Source of the DNA: Methylibium rhizosphaerae
Lineage (GTDB): Bacteria; Pseudomonadota; Gammaproteobacteria; Burkholderiales; Burkholderiaceae_C
Direction: 5' to 3'
Assembly (NCBI RefSeq): GCF_006386545.1
Contig: NZ_SWAR01000004.1
Location: 124,001-188,000, forward strand
Length of the DNA: 64,000 nucleotides
The notes below the pieces were generated by a model. The model saw only the letters and a list, made by a program, of their open reading frames with translations, did no database searches and had not been told where the DNA came from. A program made the position numbers and the translations under genes. Shown here piece after piece: positions 47,676 to 57,685 of this stretch. The first letter of the stretch is position 1; each line of letters begins with the position of its first letter.

Positions 47676-48455
47676 GTGGTCGAGCTGGAACGCGTGGTGG
47701 CGGGCTACGGCAACACCGCCGACCCGACCACGGTGCTGGACACCTTGTCCCTGACGGTCCCCGACGGCAGCATCACCGTGCTGCTCGGTCCGTCCGGCTG
47801 CGGCAAGTCCAGCCTGCTCAACCTGATCGCCGGCTTCCTGCCGCTGCGCTCAGGCCGCGCCTGCGTGTCGGGGCGACCCATCGCCGGCCCGGGCGCGGAC
47901 CGCGGCGTCGTGTTCCAGGATGACGCGCTGCTGCCCTGGCTCGACGTGCTCGGCAACGTCGCCCTGCCCTTGCGTCTGCGGGGCCTGCCGCGTCGAGAAC
48001 GCGAGGAGCGCGCACGCCACTTCCTCGGCCTCGTCGGCCTGCGGGACCAGGCCGGGCGCGCCGTCTGGGAACTCTCGGGCGGCATGCGCCAGCGCGTGGG
48101 CATCGCACGTGCGCTGGCGGCCGACCCTGAAGTGCTGCTGATGGATGAACCGTTCGGTGCACTGGACGCGCTGACCCGCGAGCGCATGCAGGAGCTGCTG
48201 CTGCAGGTTTGGGCGGCCACCGGCAAGACCATCGTGCTGGTGACCCACGGCGTGGAAGAGGCCGTGTTCCTCGCGACGGACCTGGTGCTGCTCTCGCCAC
48301 GTCCGGCGCGCATCGTCGAACAGCTGTCGCTTGGCTTCGCGCACCGCTTCGCCGCGGGCGAGCCCGCGCGGCGGCTCAAGTCGCTGCCCGAGTTCGTCGC
48401 CGCGCGCGAGCGTGTGCTCGGTGCGGTGCTGGCCTTCGAGGACGCCACGGCCTGA
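47676..48455 (+). CDS. tauB: Taurine ABC transporter ATP-binding protein
   Basis: 259 residues from a GTG at 47676, 14 bases after the tauA stop. Walker A is GPSGCGKSS (one Ser where Thr is usual), signature [15 protein letters not shown], Walker [13 protein letters not shown]. Typical TauB/SsuB length. Its stop codon touches the tauC start, so expression is coupled. The start is uncertain because the frame is open upstream into tauA. Confidence 0.92.
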   Translation: MVELERVVAGYGNTADPTTVLDTLSLTVPDGSITVLLGPSGCGKSSLLNLIAGFLPLRSGRACVSGRPIAGPGADRGVVFQDDALLPWLDVLGNVALPLRLRGLPRREREERARHFLGLVGLRDQAGRAVWELSGGMRQRVGIARALAADPEVLLMDEPFGALDALTRERMQELLLQVWAATGKTIVLVTHGVEEAVFLATDLVLLSPRPARIVEQLSLGFAHRFAAGEPARRLKSLPEFVAARERVLGAVLAFEDATA

Positions 48456-49295
48456 GTGATGGCAGCAGCCTCGCGGATCACGCTGAGCCCGCCGCAGACG
48501 GCAGCAGCCCGCCCGCGGCGCATTGCGCACCGCCGGCACGCGTTCTGGCTGGGCAGTGCCACCGTGCTCGTCCTGCTCGCCGCGTGGACCGCGGTGACGG
48601 CTGCCGGCTGGATCGCGCCGCTGTTCCTGCCGCCGCCTTCGGCGGTGGCGGCGAAGTTCGTCACGCTGGCGACCGAGGGCTTCATGGACGCGACGCTGTC
48701 GCAGCATGCCGCCGCCAGCCTTGCCCGCGTGGCGCTGGCACTGCTGCTGGCGCTGGCCACCGCCATCCCGCTCGGCCTGTGGATGGGACTGTCGCCGCTC
48801 GCACGCGGCCTGTTCGATCCGCTGGTCGAGTTCTACCGGCCGGTGCCGCCGCTGGCCTACCTGCCGCTGATCGTCATCTGGTTCGGCATCGGCGAGCTGT
48901 CCAAGGTGCTGCTGATCGCGCTGGCGATCTTCGCGCCGGTCGTCATCGCCACCGCGACCGGGGTGCGTTCGGTCGAGCAGAGCCGGCTGCGTGCCGCGTT
49001 GTCGTTCGGAGCCTCGCGCGCCCAGCTGCTGCGTCATGTCGTGCTGCCGAGCGCCCTGCCGGACATCCTGACCGGCATCCGCGTCGGCCTGGGCGTGGGC
49101 TGGTCGACGCTGGTGGCCGCCGAACTGGTGGCCGCGACGCGCGGGCTGGGCTTCATGGTGCAGTCGGCGGCGCAGTTCCTCAACACCGACATCGTCGTGC
49201 TCGGCATCGCGGTGATCGCACTGGTCGCGTTCACGCTCGAACTCGGACTTCGCGCGTTGCAGCGCCGCCTCGTGCCCTGGCAGGGTCGATCATGA
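48456..49295 (+). CDS. tauC: Taurine ABC transporter permease
   Basis: 279-residue inner-membrane permease with about six membrane segments. The first is at about 30-50, and the docking loop reads LRAALSFGASRAQLLRHVVL. EFYRPVPPLAYLPLIVIWFG is a TauC/SsuC signature. Starts either at GTG 48456, directly abutting the tauB stop, or at ATG 48459. Ends 64 bases before the convergent ssuB stop; no clear terminator is visible there. Confidence 0.92.
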   Translation: MMAAASRITLSPPQTAAARPRRIAHRRHAFWLGSATVLVLLAAWTAVTAAGWIAPLFLPPPSAVAAKFVTLATEGFMDATLSQHAAASLARVALALLLALATAIPLGLWMGLSPLARGLFDPLVEFYRPVPPLAYLPLIVIWFGIGELSKVLLIALAIFAPVVIATATGVRSVEQSRLRAALSFGASRAQLLRHVVLPSALPDILTGIRVGLGVGWSTLVAAELVAATRGLGFMVQSAAQFLNTDIVVLGIAVIALVAFTLELGLRALQRRLVPWQGRS

Positions 49296-49358
49296 ACGTC
49301 ACACCCCCTGGCCCGCTCGCAAGTCCGAGAGACCGCGAGGCCGGGTCGTTCGCGTCGG

Positions 49359-50270
49359 TCAGATCGCCCAGCGCCATCGCGCCATCGACTTCGGCAGCGA
49401 CATCGCCTCCTGCGCCGTCGCGTCGTCGCATGCCGGCTCGCGCAGCACGCGCTGCAGCACCCGCTCCTCGATCGCCGCAAAGGTGGCGTCGCCGCGCGAA
49501 CGCGGGCGTGCCAGCGCAATGCGTTCGTCGAGCGAGATGACATGGTCCTCGATCAGCACGACGCGATCGGCCAGCGCAACGGCCTCGGCCACGTCGTGTG
49601 TGACCAGCAGCGCAGTGAAGCCGTGCTGCTGCCACAGGCTCTCGATCAGCTGCTGCATCTCGATGCGCGTCAGCGCGTCCAATGCGCCCAGCGGCTCGTC
49701 GAGCAGCAGCAGCCGCGGGCGGTGCACCAGTGCGCGTGCGAGCGCGACGCGCTGGCGCTGCCCGCCCGAGAGCACTGCAGGCCAGTCGTTCGCCCGGTCG
49801 GCCAGGCCGACCTTCTCCAGTGCCTCGCGCGCCCGCGCCGGCGCATCGGCACCTTCCAGCCCGAGCGCGATGTTGTCGATCACGCGCTTCCAGGGCAGCA
49901 GGCGCGCGTCCTGGAACATGATGCGGATGTCCTCCCGGTGCTTCGCGAGCGGCTCGCCGTCGAGCGTCAGTTCACCGGCCGAGGCGCGCTCGAGCGCCGC
50001 GACCAGCCGCAGCAGCGTGCTCTTGCCGCAGCCGCTGCGGCCGACGATGGCGACGAACTCACCCGGCGCGATGTGCAGGTCCACGCCGTCGAGCACACGG
50101 CGTTCGCCGAAGCGTTTTGCCAGGCCGCGCGCGTCCACCGCGATGCCGGCCGGCAAGGGCGTGCCCTGCCACACCGGCTCGTCGAGTTGCGCGCGGAAGA
50201 AGCGCACGGCCTCGGGCAGACCCTGGTAGCGCAGGCTGGCGGCGTCGATCTCGGTCATGCTCATGCTCAT
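49359..50270 (-). CDS. ssuB: Aliphatic sulfonate ABC transporter ATP-binding protein
   Basis: 303 residues, longer than most SsuB because of a ~45-residue N-terminal extension before the ATPase core. Walker A is [10 protein letters not shown]-loop [10 protein letters not shown], signature [15 protein letters not shown], Walker [13 protein letters not shown]. Three in-frame ATG codons (50270, 50264, 50258) are possible starts. Last gene of the ssu run, 14 bases after ssuC. Confidence 0.92.
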   Translation of the reverse strand: MSMSMTEIDAASLRYQGLPEAVRFFRAQLDEPVWQGTPLPAGIAVDARGLAKRFGERRVLDGVDLHIAPGEFVAIVGRSGCGKSTLLRLVAALERASAGELTLDGEPLAKHREDIRIMFQDARLLPWKRVIDNIALGLEGADAPARAREALEKVGLADRANDWPAVLSGGQRQRVALARALVHRPRLLLLDEPLGALDALTRIEMQQLIESLWQQHGFTALLVTHDVAEAVALADRVVLIEDHVISLDERIALARPRSRGDATFAAIEERVLQRVLREPACDDATAQEAMSLPKSMARWRWAI

Positions 50271-50284
50271 GCGTGTTCCCAGGC

Positions 50285-51052
50285 TCAGGTCGCTGCGTTC
50301 GCCTGGTAACCCGGGTGCCAGCGCAGCCACCAGCGCTCCAGGCCCTTGGCCAGCACGTCGGCGAGCTTGCCCAACAGCGCGTAGAGCAGGATGCCCACGA
50401 GCACCACGTCGGTCTGCAGGAACTCGCGGGCGTTCATCGTCAGGTAGCCGATGCCGGCCTGCGCCGAGATCGTCTCGGCGACGATCAGCAGCACCCACAT
50501 CAGCCCGAGCGAGAAGCGCAGGCCCACCAGCACCGACGGCAGCGCGCCGGGCAGGATGACGTGGCGGTACAGCGCCCAGCCCGACAGGCCATAGCTGCGC
50601 GCCATCTCGATGAGGCCCTCGTCCACCGATCGGATGCCGTGGAAGGTGTTGAGGTAGATCGGAAAGAACACGCCGACCGCGACGAGGAACAGCTTTGCGC
50701 TCTCGTCGATGCCGAACCACAGGATCACCAGCGGGATGAGCGCCAGGGCCGGGATGTTGCGCACCATCTGCAAGGTGGTGTCGAGCAGCGTTTCGAAGAG
50801 GCGGAAGGTGCCGGTCAGCAGACCCAGCAGCAGCCCGAGCCCGCCGCCCACCACCAGCCCGGCGAGCGCGCGGCCGCTGCTCACGGCCACGTGGTGCCAC
50901 AGCTCGCCGGAGGCGAGCAGCGTCCAGAACGCGGCGGCCACGGCCCAGGGCTCGGGCAGCACGCGGCTGGACAGCCACCCGGCCCTGGAGGCGATCTCCC
51001 AGCCGAGCAGCAGGAGAACCGGCACGCACCACGGCAACGTGCGGCGCAACAA
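50285..51052 (-). CDS. ssuC: Aliphatic sulfonate ABC transporter permease
   Basis: 255 residues from a TTG at 51052, which overlaps the stop region of the glyoxalase-like gene; no ATG is available in frame near the true N-terminus. Membrane segments begin at about residue 7. Docking loop [40 protein letters not shown] is the SsuC signature. It pairs with SsuB; together with SsuA they import alkanesulfonates. Confidence 0.9.
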   Translation of the reverse strand: MLRRTLPWCVPVLLLLGWEIASRAGWLSSRVLPEPWAVAAAFWTLLASGELWHHVAVSSGRALAGLVVGGGLGLLLGLLTGTFRLFETLLDTTLQMVRNIPALALIPLVILWFGIDESAKLFLVAVGVFFPIYLNTFHGIRSVDEGLIEMARSYGLSGWALYRHVILPGALPSVLVGLRFSLGLMWVLLIVAETISAQAGIGYLTMNAREFLQTDVVLVGILLYALLGKLADVLAKGLERWWLRWHPGYQANAAT

Positions 51053-51053
51053 C

Positions 51054-51458
51054 TCAGATCGCCAGGCGGTCGAGCGAGACACGAAAGGTCTCCACGGTCG
51101 AGTCGGGTTCCAGCAGTTCGAGCCGGTTGCCGAACGGGTCCTCGACGTACAGGCGCCGCTGCCTGATGAGCGGCGCATCGTCGACCGGATAGCCGCCCCG
51201 GCGCAGCCGCGAGGCGACTTGCTGCACGTCCGCGACCTGCAGCGCGAGATGCGCCTGCGGCGCCACGCCGGTGTAGTGGCCCTCGGTGAGATCCAGCCGC
51301 TGCCACCCCACCGAGAAGCGCAGCGTGCCCGGCCGGTCGAGCCGCGGATCTCGGACCTCGACCAGCCCGAGGGCCTGTTCGTAGAAGGCGCGGGCCTTCG
51401 CCTCGCCACCGAGCGGGATCGGCAGCTGCACGTGATCGACGGCGCGAATGGAGGCCAT
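51054..51458 (-). CDS. Glyoxalase/VOC-family protein inserted in the ssu operon
   Basis: 134 residues, one vicinal-oxygen-chelate domain with paired beta-alpha-beta modules. It starts SIRAVDHVQLPIPLGGEA, has the mid-motif HLALQVADVQQVASRLR, and ends with LYVEDPFGNRLELLEP, the typical second metal-side strand. Candidate metal ligands are the His near residue 9, the His near 72 and the Glu near 117. It lies 5 bases after ssuD and overlaps the ssuC start region. VOC proteins do not belong to the standard ssuEADCB set; the position suggests a link with sulfonate use, or detoxification of an aldehyde released by SsuD. Confidence 0.82.
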   Translation of the reverse strand: MASIRAVDHVQLPIPLGGEAKARAFYEQALGLVEVRDPRLDRPGTLRFSVGWQRLDLTEGHYTGVAPQAHLALQVADVQQVASRLRRGGYPVDDAPLIRQRRLYVEDPFGNRLELLEPDSTVETFRVSLDRLAI

Positions 51459-51463
51459 GGTGC

Positions 51464-52633
51464 TCAGCTCGCTGCGGCCCTGGGCACGTAGCTGTTGGCG
51501 ACGATCTCGCCGAACGGCCCGGTCACCGTGCGGCCGGGCAGCTTCTGCTGCACGTCCAGCGGCAGCAGCGGGAACACGAGCTCGGCAAAGCGGTGCGCCT
51601 CCTCGAGGTGCGGGTAGCCGCTGAGCACGAAGTGATCCAACCCCAGCGCGGCGTACTCCTTGATGCGCTCGGCCACCTGCTGCGGATTCCCGACAAGGGC
51701 AGTGCCCGCGCCGCCGCGCACGAGGCCGACGCCGGCCCACAGGTTGGGCGAGATCTCCAGCCCCTCTCGCACATTGGCCTTGTTGAACCTGCCGCGGTGC
51801 AGCTCGGCCATGCGGCGCTGGCCCACCGAGTCCATCTGCGCGAACTTGGCCTGGGCGGCGGCGACGGTCGCCTCGTCGAGCCCGCAGACCAGCTCGGCAG
51901 CCGCGCGCCAGGCTTCGTCCTCTGTCTCGCGCACGATCACGTGCAACCGGATGCCGAAGGTGAGCGTGCGGCCGTGCTTCGCCGCGCGCTGGCGCACGTC
52001 GGCGATCTTCGCGGCCACCGCCTCGGATGGCTCGCCCCAGGTCAGGTAGGTGTCGACATGCTCGGCAGCGAGTTCATGCGCCGGCTCCGACGAGCCGCCA
52101 AAGAAGATCGGCGGGTATGGCTGGCTGACCGGCGGGTACAGCAGCTTGGCGCCCTGCACGCGCAGGTGCTTGCCCTCGAAGTCGTAAGGCTCGCCGCCGT
52201 GGCTGCGTTGCAGCACCTCGCGCCAGATGCGAATGAACTCGGCGGACTCTTCGTAGCGCTGGGTATGGCCGAGGAACTGGCCGTCGCCGGCCAGTTCCTC
52301 GGCGTCGCCGCCGGTGACGAGGTTGACCAGCAGCCGCCCGCCCGACAGGCGGTCCAGCGTCGCGGCCATGCGTGCCGACTGCGAGGGCTGCACCAGGCCG
52401 GGCCGCAGCGCGACCAGGAACTTGAGCCGGCGCGTCGCATCGATCAGGCTCGCCGCCAGCACCCATGAGTCCTCGCAGGAGCGGCCGGTCGGGATCAGCA
52501 CACCTTCGTAGCCGAGGCTGTCGGCGGCGATGGCGACCTGCTTGAAGTAGTCGAAGGTCGCGGCGCGCGCGCCCTTGCTCGTGCCGAGATAGCGCGAGTC
52601 GCCATGGGTGGGGATGAACCAGAGGATCTTCAT
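51464..52633 (-). CDS. ssuD: FMNH2-dependent alkanesulfonate monooxygenase
   Basis: 389-residue luciferase-like TIM-barrel enzyme that cleaves alkanesulfonates to an aldehyde and sulfite using FMNH2 from SsuE. The N-terminus [20 protein letters not shown] and [20 protein letters not shown] near the end are SsuD signatures; [18 protein letters not shown] is the flavin-phosphate region. Follows ssuA by 13 bases. Confidence 0.96.
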   Translation of the reverse strand: MKILWFIPTHGDSRYLGTSKGARAATFDYFKQVAIAADSLGYEGVLIPTGRSCEDSWVLAASLIDATRRLKFLVALRPGLVQPSQSARMAATLDRLSGGRLLVNLVTGGDAEELAGDGQFLGHTQRYEESAEFIRIWREVLQRSHGGEPYDFEGKHLRVQGAKLLYPPVSQPYPPIFFGGSSEPAHELAAEHVDTYLTWGEPSEAVAAKIADVRQRAAKHGRTLTFGIRLHVIVRETEDEAWRAAAELVCGLDEATVAAAQAKFAQMDSVGQRRMAELHRGRFNKANVREGLEISPNLWAGVGLVRGGAGTALVGNPQQVAERIKEYAALGLDHFVLSGYPHLEEAHRFAELVFPLLPLDVQQKLPGRTVTGPFGEIVANSYVPRAAAS

Positions 52634-52646
52634 CGCGGCACCCTGC

Positions 52647-53654
52647 TCACTTCGCCTGCGCCGTCTTCGCGGCGCCCGGCAGCGCATCGACGATGCGGAT
52701 CGGCTTGGGGATCAGCTTCAGGTCATGGAAGGCATCGGCAATCTTCTGCTGCTCGGCTGCGATGGCGGGCGTCACCGGCACCACGTCGACCGGGTAATGG
52801 CGCAAGCTCTGCTCGACCACCGCCACGTCCAGCCCCTGCAGCGGCGCGATCTTCTCGGCGGCCGCGCGCGGGTTCGCGCCCAGCCAGCGGCCCTGCTCGC
52901 GCAGGTCGTCGAACAGAGCCTTGATGACCTGCGGGTACTTCTCGGCGTAGCTGCGCTCGCCCAGGTAGTAGAGGTAGTTGTTGACCACGCCGCGGCCGTC
53001 GGCCAGCACGCGCGCGCCGATCTGCTTCTCGGCGGCGGCGAGGAACGGATCCCAGATCGCCCAGGCATCGACCGCACCACGCTCGAAGGCGGCGCGCGCA
53101 TCGGCCGGCGGCAGGAAGACCGGCTGGACGTCGGCGTACTTCAGGCCGTGCTTCTCGAGCAGGCGCACGAGCAGGTAGTGCACGTTGCTGCCCTTGTTCA
53201 GCGCGACCTTCCTGCCCTTCAAGTCGGCGACCGACTTGATCGGCGAGTCCTTGGGCACCACCAGCGCCTCAGCCTGCGGCGACGCCGGGTCGTGGCCGAT
53301 GTAGACGAACTGCGCGCCGGCGGCCTGCGCGAAGATCGGCGGCGCTTCGCCGACGTAGCCGACATCGATCGAACCGACGTTCAGCCCCTCGAGCAGCTGC
53401 GGGCCGGCGGGGAATTCCACCCACTTCACCTGGACGCCCAGCGGCGCCAGCTTCTTCTCGAGCGTGCCGAGCGACTTCTGCAGCACGAACAGGCTCGCGG
53501 CCTTCTGGTAGCCGATGCGCAGCAGCTCGGGCTTGCCCTGCGCGAGCGCGGGCAGGGCTGTGGCTGCCGCGAGGACCGTGACGATCGCGGTGCAGGCGCG
53601 CGCGAACCATCTGCGGCGGCCATCGGAGAAGGAAGCCATGAACATGAACGGCAT
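52647..53654 (-). CDS. ssuA: Aliphatic sulfonate ABC transporter substrate-binding protein
   Basis: 335 residues. I chose the ATG at 53654 because AAGGAG lies 7 bases upstream. The signal peptide has a basic start (DGRRRW) and a hydrophobic core ([19 protein letters not shown]), with cleavage before [22 protein letters not shown] and [17 protein letters not shown] are typical SsuA sequences. Binds alkanesulfonates in the periplasm for SsuCB. It is 50 bases downstream of ssuE. Confidence 0.94.
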   Translation of the reverse strand: MPFMFMASFSDGRRRWFARACTAIVTVLAAATALPALAQGKPELLRIGYQKAASLFVLQKSLGTLEKKLAPLGVQVKWVEFPAGPQLLEGLNVGSIDVGYVGEAPPIFAQAAGAQFVYIGHDPASPQAEALVVPKDSPIKSVADLKGRKVALNKGSNVHYLLVRLLEKHGLKYADVQPVFLPPADARAAFERGAVDAWAIWDPFLAAAEKQIGARVLADGRGVVNNYLYYLGERSYAEKYPQVIKALFDDLREQGRWLGANPRAAAEKIAPLQGLDVAVVEQSLRHYPVDVVPVTPAIAAEQQKIADAFHDLKLIPKPIRIVDALPGAAKTAQAK

Positions 53655-53704
53655 CAACGCGCTCCTTGGGACAGGGGGACAGGGGACGGGCACACGGCAT
53701 TCGG

Positions 53705-54262
53705 TCAGTAAGGCTGCAGGGCGCGCCCGAGCGCCGCACCTTTCGCGTCAAGCAGCGGCTGCAATGCGCGATCCAGTCTCTCGAGCAGGGCCGCGTCGGG
53801 GACGTAGCCACCCGACTCATCATGCGAGGCGAGCTGCTGGTCGGTGGCGAACACGCCGTCGAGGATGTCGCGCGCGCCGAGCGCAGAGAGCACCGGCTTG
53901 AGCGCGTAGTCGAGCGCCAGCAGGTGCGCCAGGCTGCCGCCGGTGGCCAGCGGCAGCACCGTCTTGCCGCGCAGCGTGTCCTGCGGCAGCAGGTCGAGGA
54001 ACAGCTTCAGCAGGCCGCTGTACGCCGCCTTGTAGATGGGCGTGGCGACGACCACCAGATCCGCCGCCGCGACGCGCTCCACCGCCTGGCGAACGGAGGC
54101 TGCGCGAGCGTCCGCGCTCAGCAATGCTGCGGAGTCCAACGTGCGAACGGCAATCAGGTCGTTCACGCGCGCCAAGCCTTCGAGGCGGGTCTGGGTCAAC
54201 TGAAGCAGCCAGTGCGAACGCGAGCGCAGTGACGGACTGCCGGAGATGCCGACGATGTTCAT
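53705..54262 (-). CDS. ssuE: NAD(P)H-dependent FMN reductase
   Basis: 185 residues from the ATG at 54262, chosen because flavin-reductase homology starts there (MNIVGISGSPSLRSRS); an in-frame ATG seven codons upstream exists. The flavodoxin-like phosphate loop is GISGSPSLRSRS, followed by VVVATPIYKAAYSGLLK and PLATGGSLAHLLALDYALKP. Supplies FMNH2 to SsuD. First gene of the ssu operon and divergent from the candidate effector gene. Confidence 0.92.
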   Translation of the reverse strand: MNIVGISGSPSLRSRSHWLLQLTQTRLEGLARVNDLIAVRTLDSAALLSADARAASVRQAVERVAAADLVVVATPIYKAAYSGLLKLFLDLLPQDTLRGKTVLPLATGGSLAHLLALDYALKPVLSALGARDILDGVFATDQQLASHDESGGYVPDAALLERLDRALQPLLDAKGAALGRALQPY

Positions 54263-54465
54263 TGGGCGACGTAGCCGATGCATGAATGAGGCGTTTCAGC
54301 CTACGCCCCGCCCTTGCCGCACGAAAGGAAGCGATTCGCCCATCGTTATCCGCATTCCTCAGCAGGCGCCTCAGTGGCTTTTCGGGTCGCAGCACAGGCT
54401 GCCCGGCGCCGCCATCGAGCATGCGAAAAACAGATATGCGGATGCGCAAACGACGCAAGGCCTCT

Positions 54466-54489
54466 TTCGGCTGAGGCGCCGCTGCTTCG
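54466..54489 (+). promoter_or_regulatory. hrp_II-type box (TTCG-N16-TTCG)
   Basis: TTCG at 54466-54469 and TTCG at 54486-54489 with exactly 16 bases between. This is the element bound by HrpB/HrpX-type activators of type III effector genes in Ralstonia, Xanthomonas and Acidovorax. It ends 61 bases before the start of the 1000-residue protein and points towards it. The motif has only 8 fixed bases, so chance cannot be excluded. No clear YANNNT -10 box is seen 30-32 bases downstream. Confidence 0.55.
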
Positions 54490-54550
54490 TGGGCCGCGGA
54501 TGAGCGTGCCAAGGCGAGCCGAATGATCCCGGCCAAAAGGAAGTGCCTGC

Positions 54551-57500
54551 ATGCTCGATCGCATTCGCCACATGACGGGTCTGAACCGGTACACGGTCGA
54601 GACCCCGAACTCGCAACACCAGCAAAGCGCCAACAAGGCCGACATGAGCGTGCGGCCCAACCTGCCGGCGCGCGCCGCGTCGCCCGCCGCCGCCGCGGCC
54701 ACCGAGATGGCGCCAAGGCAGCCGCTGGCCGCCACCGCAGGCGGCGAGTCGCCTGCTCCAGCGGGCATGGCCAGCCCCGTGGCGCCGATGACGCCCAGCC
54801 CGGCGCGCTCCGACAGCGCCCTGAGGAGAACCCAGGTCGATTCGGCGGACGCCTGCACGGCGGCGCAGCACCCGCTCGTCGCAGCCATGGTGCAGGGCGC
54901 CACGGGCCTGCACGACCTCGTCGAGCAGCAGTTTCCGGGCGTCCCGCAGGTGAGCCTCTCGCGGCTGCCGCTGCAGGAGGCGCTGCAGGCCTTGATGCCC
55001 GGCATGTCGCCGGCCGCCCCCGTCGGCCTGCCCGGGGCGCCCGCCGTGCTGCTCGCGCAGTCACTGGCGCTGGCCACCGGTGCCGACGCCGTGCGCGCCT
55101 CGGCGGCGATCGGCGCGCTGCGCCAGCTCGACCCGGTGGGCGACATCACCGACGCATGGCATCTACGCGGCGAGGGAATGCCCGCATCGCCGAGCCAGGC
55201 ACAGCAGGACGCCTGGCGTGCGGTTCTGGACATGGCCACCACGCCGAGCGGCATGCGTGTGCTGCAAACCGTCATGGGCCAGCCCGTCGCGCCCGCGCAG
55301 GAGCGCGACTTCGTGCTGCTGATGAAAACCGTGTCGGCGATGGCCGATCGCAACGTATCGGCCATCGCCCGTCCGGCCGAATTGATCGCCGGCCTGGGCG
55401 CGCCCGCCACGCTGCTCGACGAAGCACTGGCCTGCGCCGCGGCGCGCCTGGCGGGTGAGGTGCAAGCCGCGCGCCCTGACGACTGGGCGCTCAACGCCGT
55501 GCGCAACGATCTCTTCGACACCGGCCCCGGCTCGGATTTCGCCGCCGTCCAGTCGCGCCTCATGAAGATGGGCCGGTGGATCGGCCGCGCCACCAACGAC
55601 AGGTGGGGTGCGCTGCGCAACCCGATGAAGGGCAAGTCCGCCTTCCGTGCGTTGCGCTACGGCACGCAGCAGGTAGACCGCGGGCCCGCGGTCGCCAGGC
55701 ACCGCAAGGCCTTCGATGCGGCATTGCGCGGCGCGGCATCGCAGCTGCGGGACCAGCTCGTCGCGCTGGCACCCACTGCCCGCAGCAGTGGGCCGGGCCA
55801 GGTGCCCGTTGAGCTGCTGCGCGCGGCAGTGCTCGACCATTGCCTCGCCACGCCGGACCGCCCGCTGGACGGCCGCATGTTCGATGCTGCCGCCGTGCAC
55901 GACGTCGCCACCCGGCTGGCGGGCATGCTGGCCACGGCGGGCGGCCGCCCGGCAGGGGCGGCCCAGCCAGGGCTCGTGGAGCACCTGAAGCAGCAGCCCC
56001 AGCTGCGGACGCTGGTCGGGGCACCGCTGCGCATGGAGCAGCTGGAAGCCTGGCTGGCCGACGCGCTGAAGACGCACGCAGCGCAACCCGAAGGCTGGGC
56101 CGATGCCGCGGCGGCCGGGCTGCAACGCGCGCGCGTCGAGGTGCAAGGGCACGACACACGCCTGCAGCAGGTCGATCGCGAAGCGCTGCGCAAGAGCCTC
56201 AAGCACATCGTGCAGAACATCGAAGGTTCTTCCCGGCTGCGGCTTTCGAGCGGCGGTGTCCTGGGCGTGGGCCTGCGGCATCTGTCGGCGGCCGTCTCGG
56301 GGCTGGTGAGCGGCTTCCTGCTGCGCGGGCGCGTGGATGCGCGCAAGCAATGGGGCCGGCAGGCCGTGTTCGAGATCGCGATGCCGCCGTACGACATGGA
56401 GATCATGGTCGCCACGCAACGGCAGCGCGCAACGCAGCTGGGCGCGGGCGCCTTCGTCGGGCCCCACCTCGGCATCGCGCGAGCCGGTGCCAACGTCGAC
56501 GTCACCGCCTATGCCAGCGAGTCGGCCGGGCTCAAGGGCGTGACGCTGCGGCTGCCGCGCATCGGGCGGCCGGTGAGCGAGTTGCGCACCGAGTTCTCGC
56601 GGCTGGTCGATCGTCTGCTCGACGGCACCACCGCCGCCGGCAACCCGCCGCAAGACCTGCTGAAGCAGCTGCTGCAGGAATTCCCCGGCCTCACCGTCAA
56701 CCGCATCGGCCTCGCGGGCGACGAGCGCAAGCGCCACGGCTTTTCGGTGGAAGGGGTTGCCGCGGTGCAGGCCGCGGGCATGCGGGCCGGCGTGAATGCG
56801 GGCGGCGCGCTCGAGGTGCAGCGCGGGGTCATCCGCCACTACGAAGACGACTCCGGCAGCATGCAGGTGCAGCGGCACATCGCGGGGTGGAGCCTGCGCG
56901 GCGCCGTGGGGGCGCGCATCTCAGCCGGTCCGAGCGTCGATGCCGGTCCGGTGAACCTGAACTCCGGCAACACCGACACCACCCTCGTGGGCGGGAGTGC
57001 CGATGTGCTGGTCGCCGGCAGCAGCGACCGCCGCGAAGTGGTGTACCAGGACGGCCGGCTGCACCCCATCTCCTTCCACGAGACCGAGTTCCAGAACCTC
57101 GACGGCTTCCTCGCCCACGTGGAGCGCCGCCGCGGGGAATGGGTGCGCGCCCGCCTTGCCTCGCCCGGCACCGAGCGCGATGCAGGCACCGAGCACACCA
57201 AGCTGCAGGGCTTTCTCGACGAAGTGACCCGCCAGGCCACGCCCACCCACACCTATGCCTTCCGCTCCACCATCAGCCCGAGCGCTGCCGAACGGGTGGA
57301 TGCGTATCGCTCCGCCGCCTTGCTGGCGCAACGACAAGGTGCAGCCCCCTCTGCCGCGCATGAAACCGTTGCGGCCATGCATGCGGCCGTGGAGGGCGAG
57401 TGGGCCGACCCGGCATCGCTGCAGCCGTATTCGCTGCGCTCCTACGAACGCGTGGCGGCCCAGGGCTTCAAGGGCCTGAACCTGGTGGCGCAGTTCGGCT

Positions 57501-57553
57501 CGGTCCATGCGGCCGATGCGAACCACATCGACAACCGGCTGGATGCTGCGTGA
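54551..57553 (+). CDS. Large orphan protein, candidate type III secreted effector
   Basis: 1000 residues, no signal peptide and no obvious transmembrane helix. The first ~90 residues are rich in Pro, Ala, Ser and Gln and poor in order, as in type III secretion signals. A helical middle part (about 95-560) follows. Two Gly-rich, strand-rich regions lie at about 560-690 (SSGGVLGVGLRHLS; GAGAFVGPHLGIARAGANVD) and about 725-830 (GVAAVQAAGMRAGVNAGGAL; NLNSGNTDTTLVGGSADVL). Their pattern loosely recalls the beta-barrel half of AvrE-type effectors, but I cannot confirm homology. AAGGAAG precedes the ATG, and a hrp_II-type box lies upstream. It has no operon partner; chaperone genes are not visible nearby. 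Confidence 0.8.
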   Translation: MLDRIRHMTGLNRYTVETPNSQHQQSANKADMSVRPNLPARAASPAAAAATEMAPRQPLAATAGGESPAPAGMASPVAPMTPSPARSDSALRRTQVDSADACTAAQHPLVAAMVQGATGLHDLVEQQFPGVPQVSLSRLPLQEALQALMPGMSPAAPVGLPGAPAVLLAQSLALATGADAVRASAAIGALRQLDPVGDITDAWHLRGEGMPASPSQAQQDAWRAVLDMATTPSGMRVLQTVMGQPVAPAQERDFVLLMKTVSAMADRNVSAIARPAELIAGLGAPATLLDEALACAAARLAGEVQAARPDDWALNAVRNDLFDTGPGSDFAAVQSRLMKMGRWIGRATNDRWGALRNPMKGKSAFRALRYGTQQVDRGPAVARHRKAFDAALRGAASQLRDQLVALAPTARSSGPGQVPVELLRAAVLDHCLATPDRPLDGRMFDAAAVHDVATRLAGMLATAGGRPAGAAQPGLVEHLKQQPQLRTLVGAPLRMEQLEAWLADALKTHAAQPEGWADAAAAGLQRARVEVQGHDTRLQQVDREALRKSLKHIVQNIEGSSRLRLSSGGVLGVGLRHLSAAVSGLVSGFLLRGRVDARKQWGRQAVFEIAMPPYDMEIMVATQRQRATQLGAGAFVGPHLGIARAGANVDVTAYASESAGLKGVTLRLPRIGRPVSELRTEFSRLVDRLLDGTTAAGNPPQDLLKQLLQEFPGLTVNRIGLAGDERKRHGFSVEGVAAVQAAGMRAGVNAGGALEVQRGVIRHYEDDSGSMQVQRHIAGWSLRGAVGARISAGPSVDAGPVNLNSGNTDTTLVGGSADVLVAGSSDRREVVYQDGRLHPISFHETEFQNLDGFLAHVERRRGEWVRARLASPGTERDAGTEHTKLQGFLDEVTRQATPTHTYAFRSTISPSAAERVDAYRSAALLAQRQGAAPSAAHETVAAMHAAVEGEWADPASLQPYSLRSYERVAAQGFKGLNLVAQFGSVHAADANHIDNRLDAA

Positions 57554-57685
57554 TCGTGCCGACAAGCCCCCGCCGTCGAAGGAGTGGCGCCACGGCCGGG
57601 CTGGCTTTCATGGAGTGATCCGCAACATGGCGCGCCACGAGACCGAACCGGCTTCGGCCGCCAAGGTCACGCCCGCTGCCCGGTC

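Noticed and set aside
57584-57593. Palindrome GTGGCGCCAC between the effector candidate and the dehydrogenase.
   Set aside because: It has no loop and no T-run; 10-base GC palindromes are common here.
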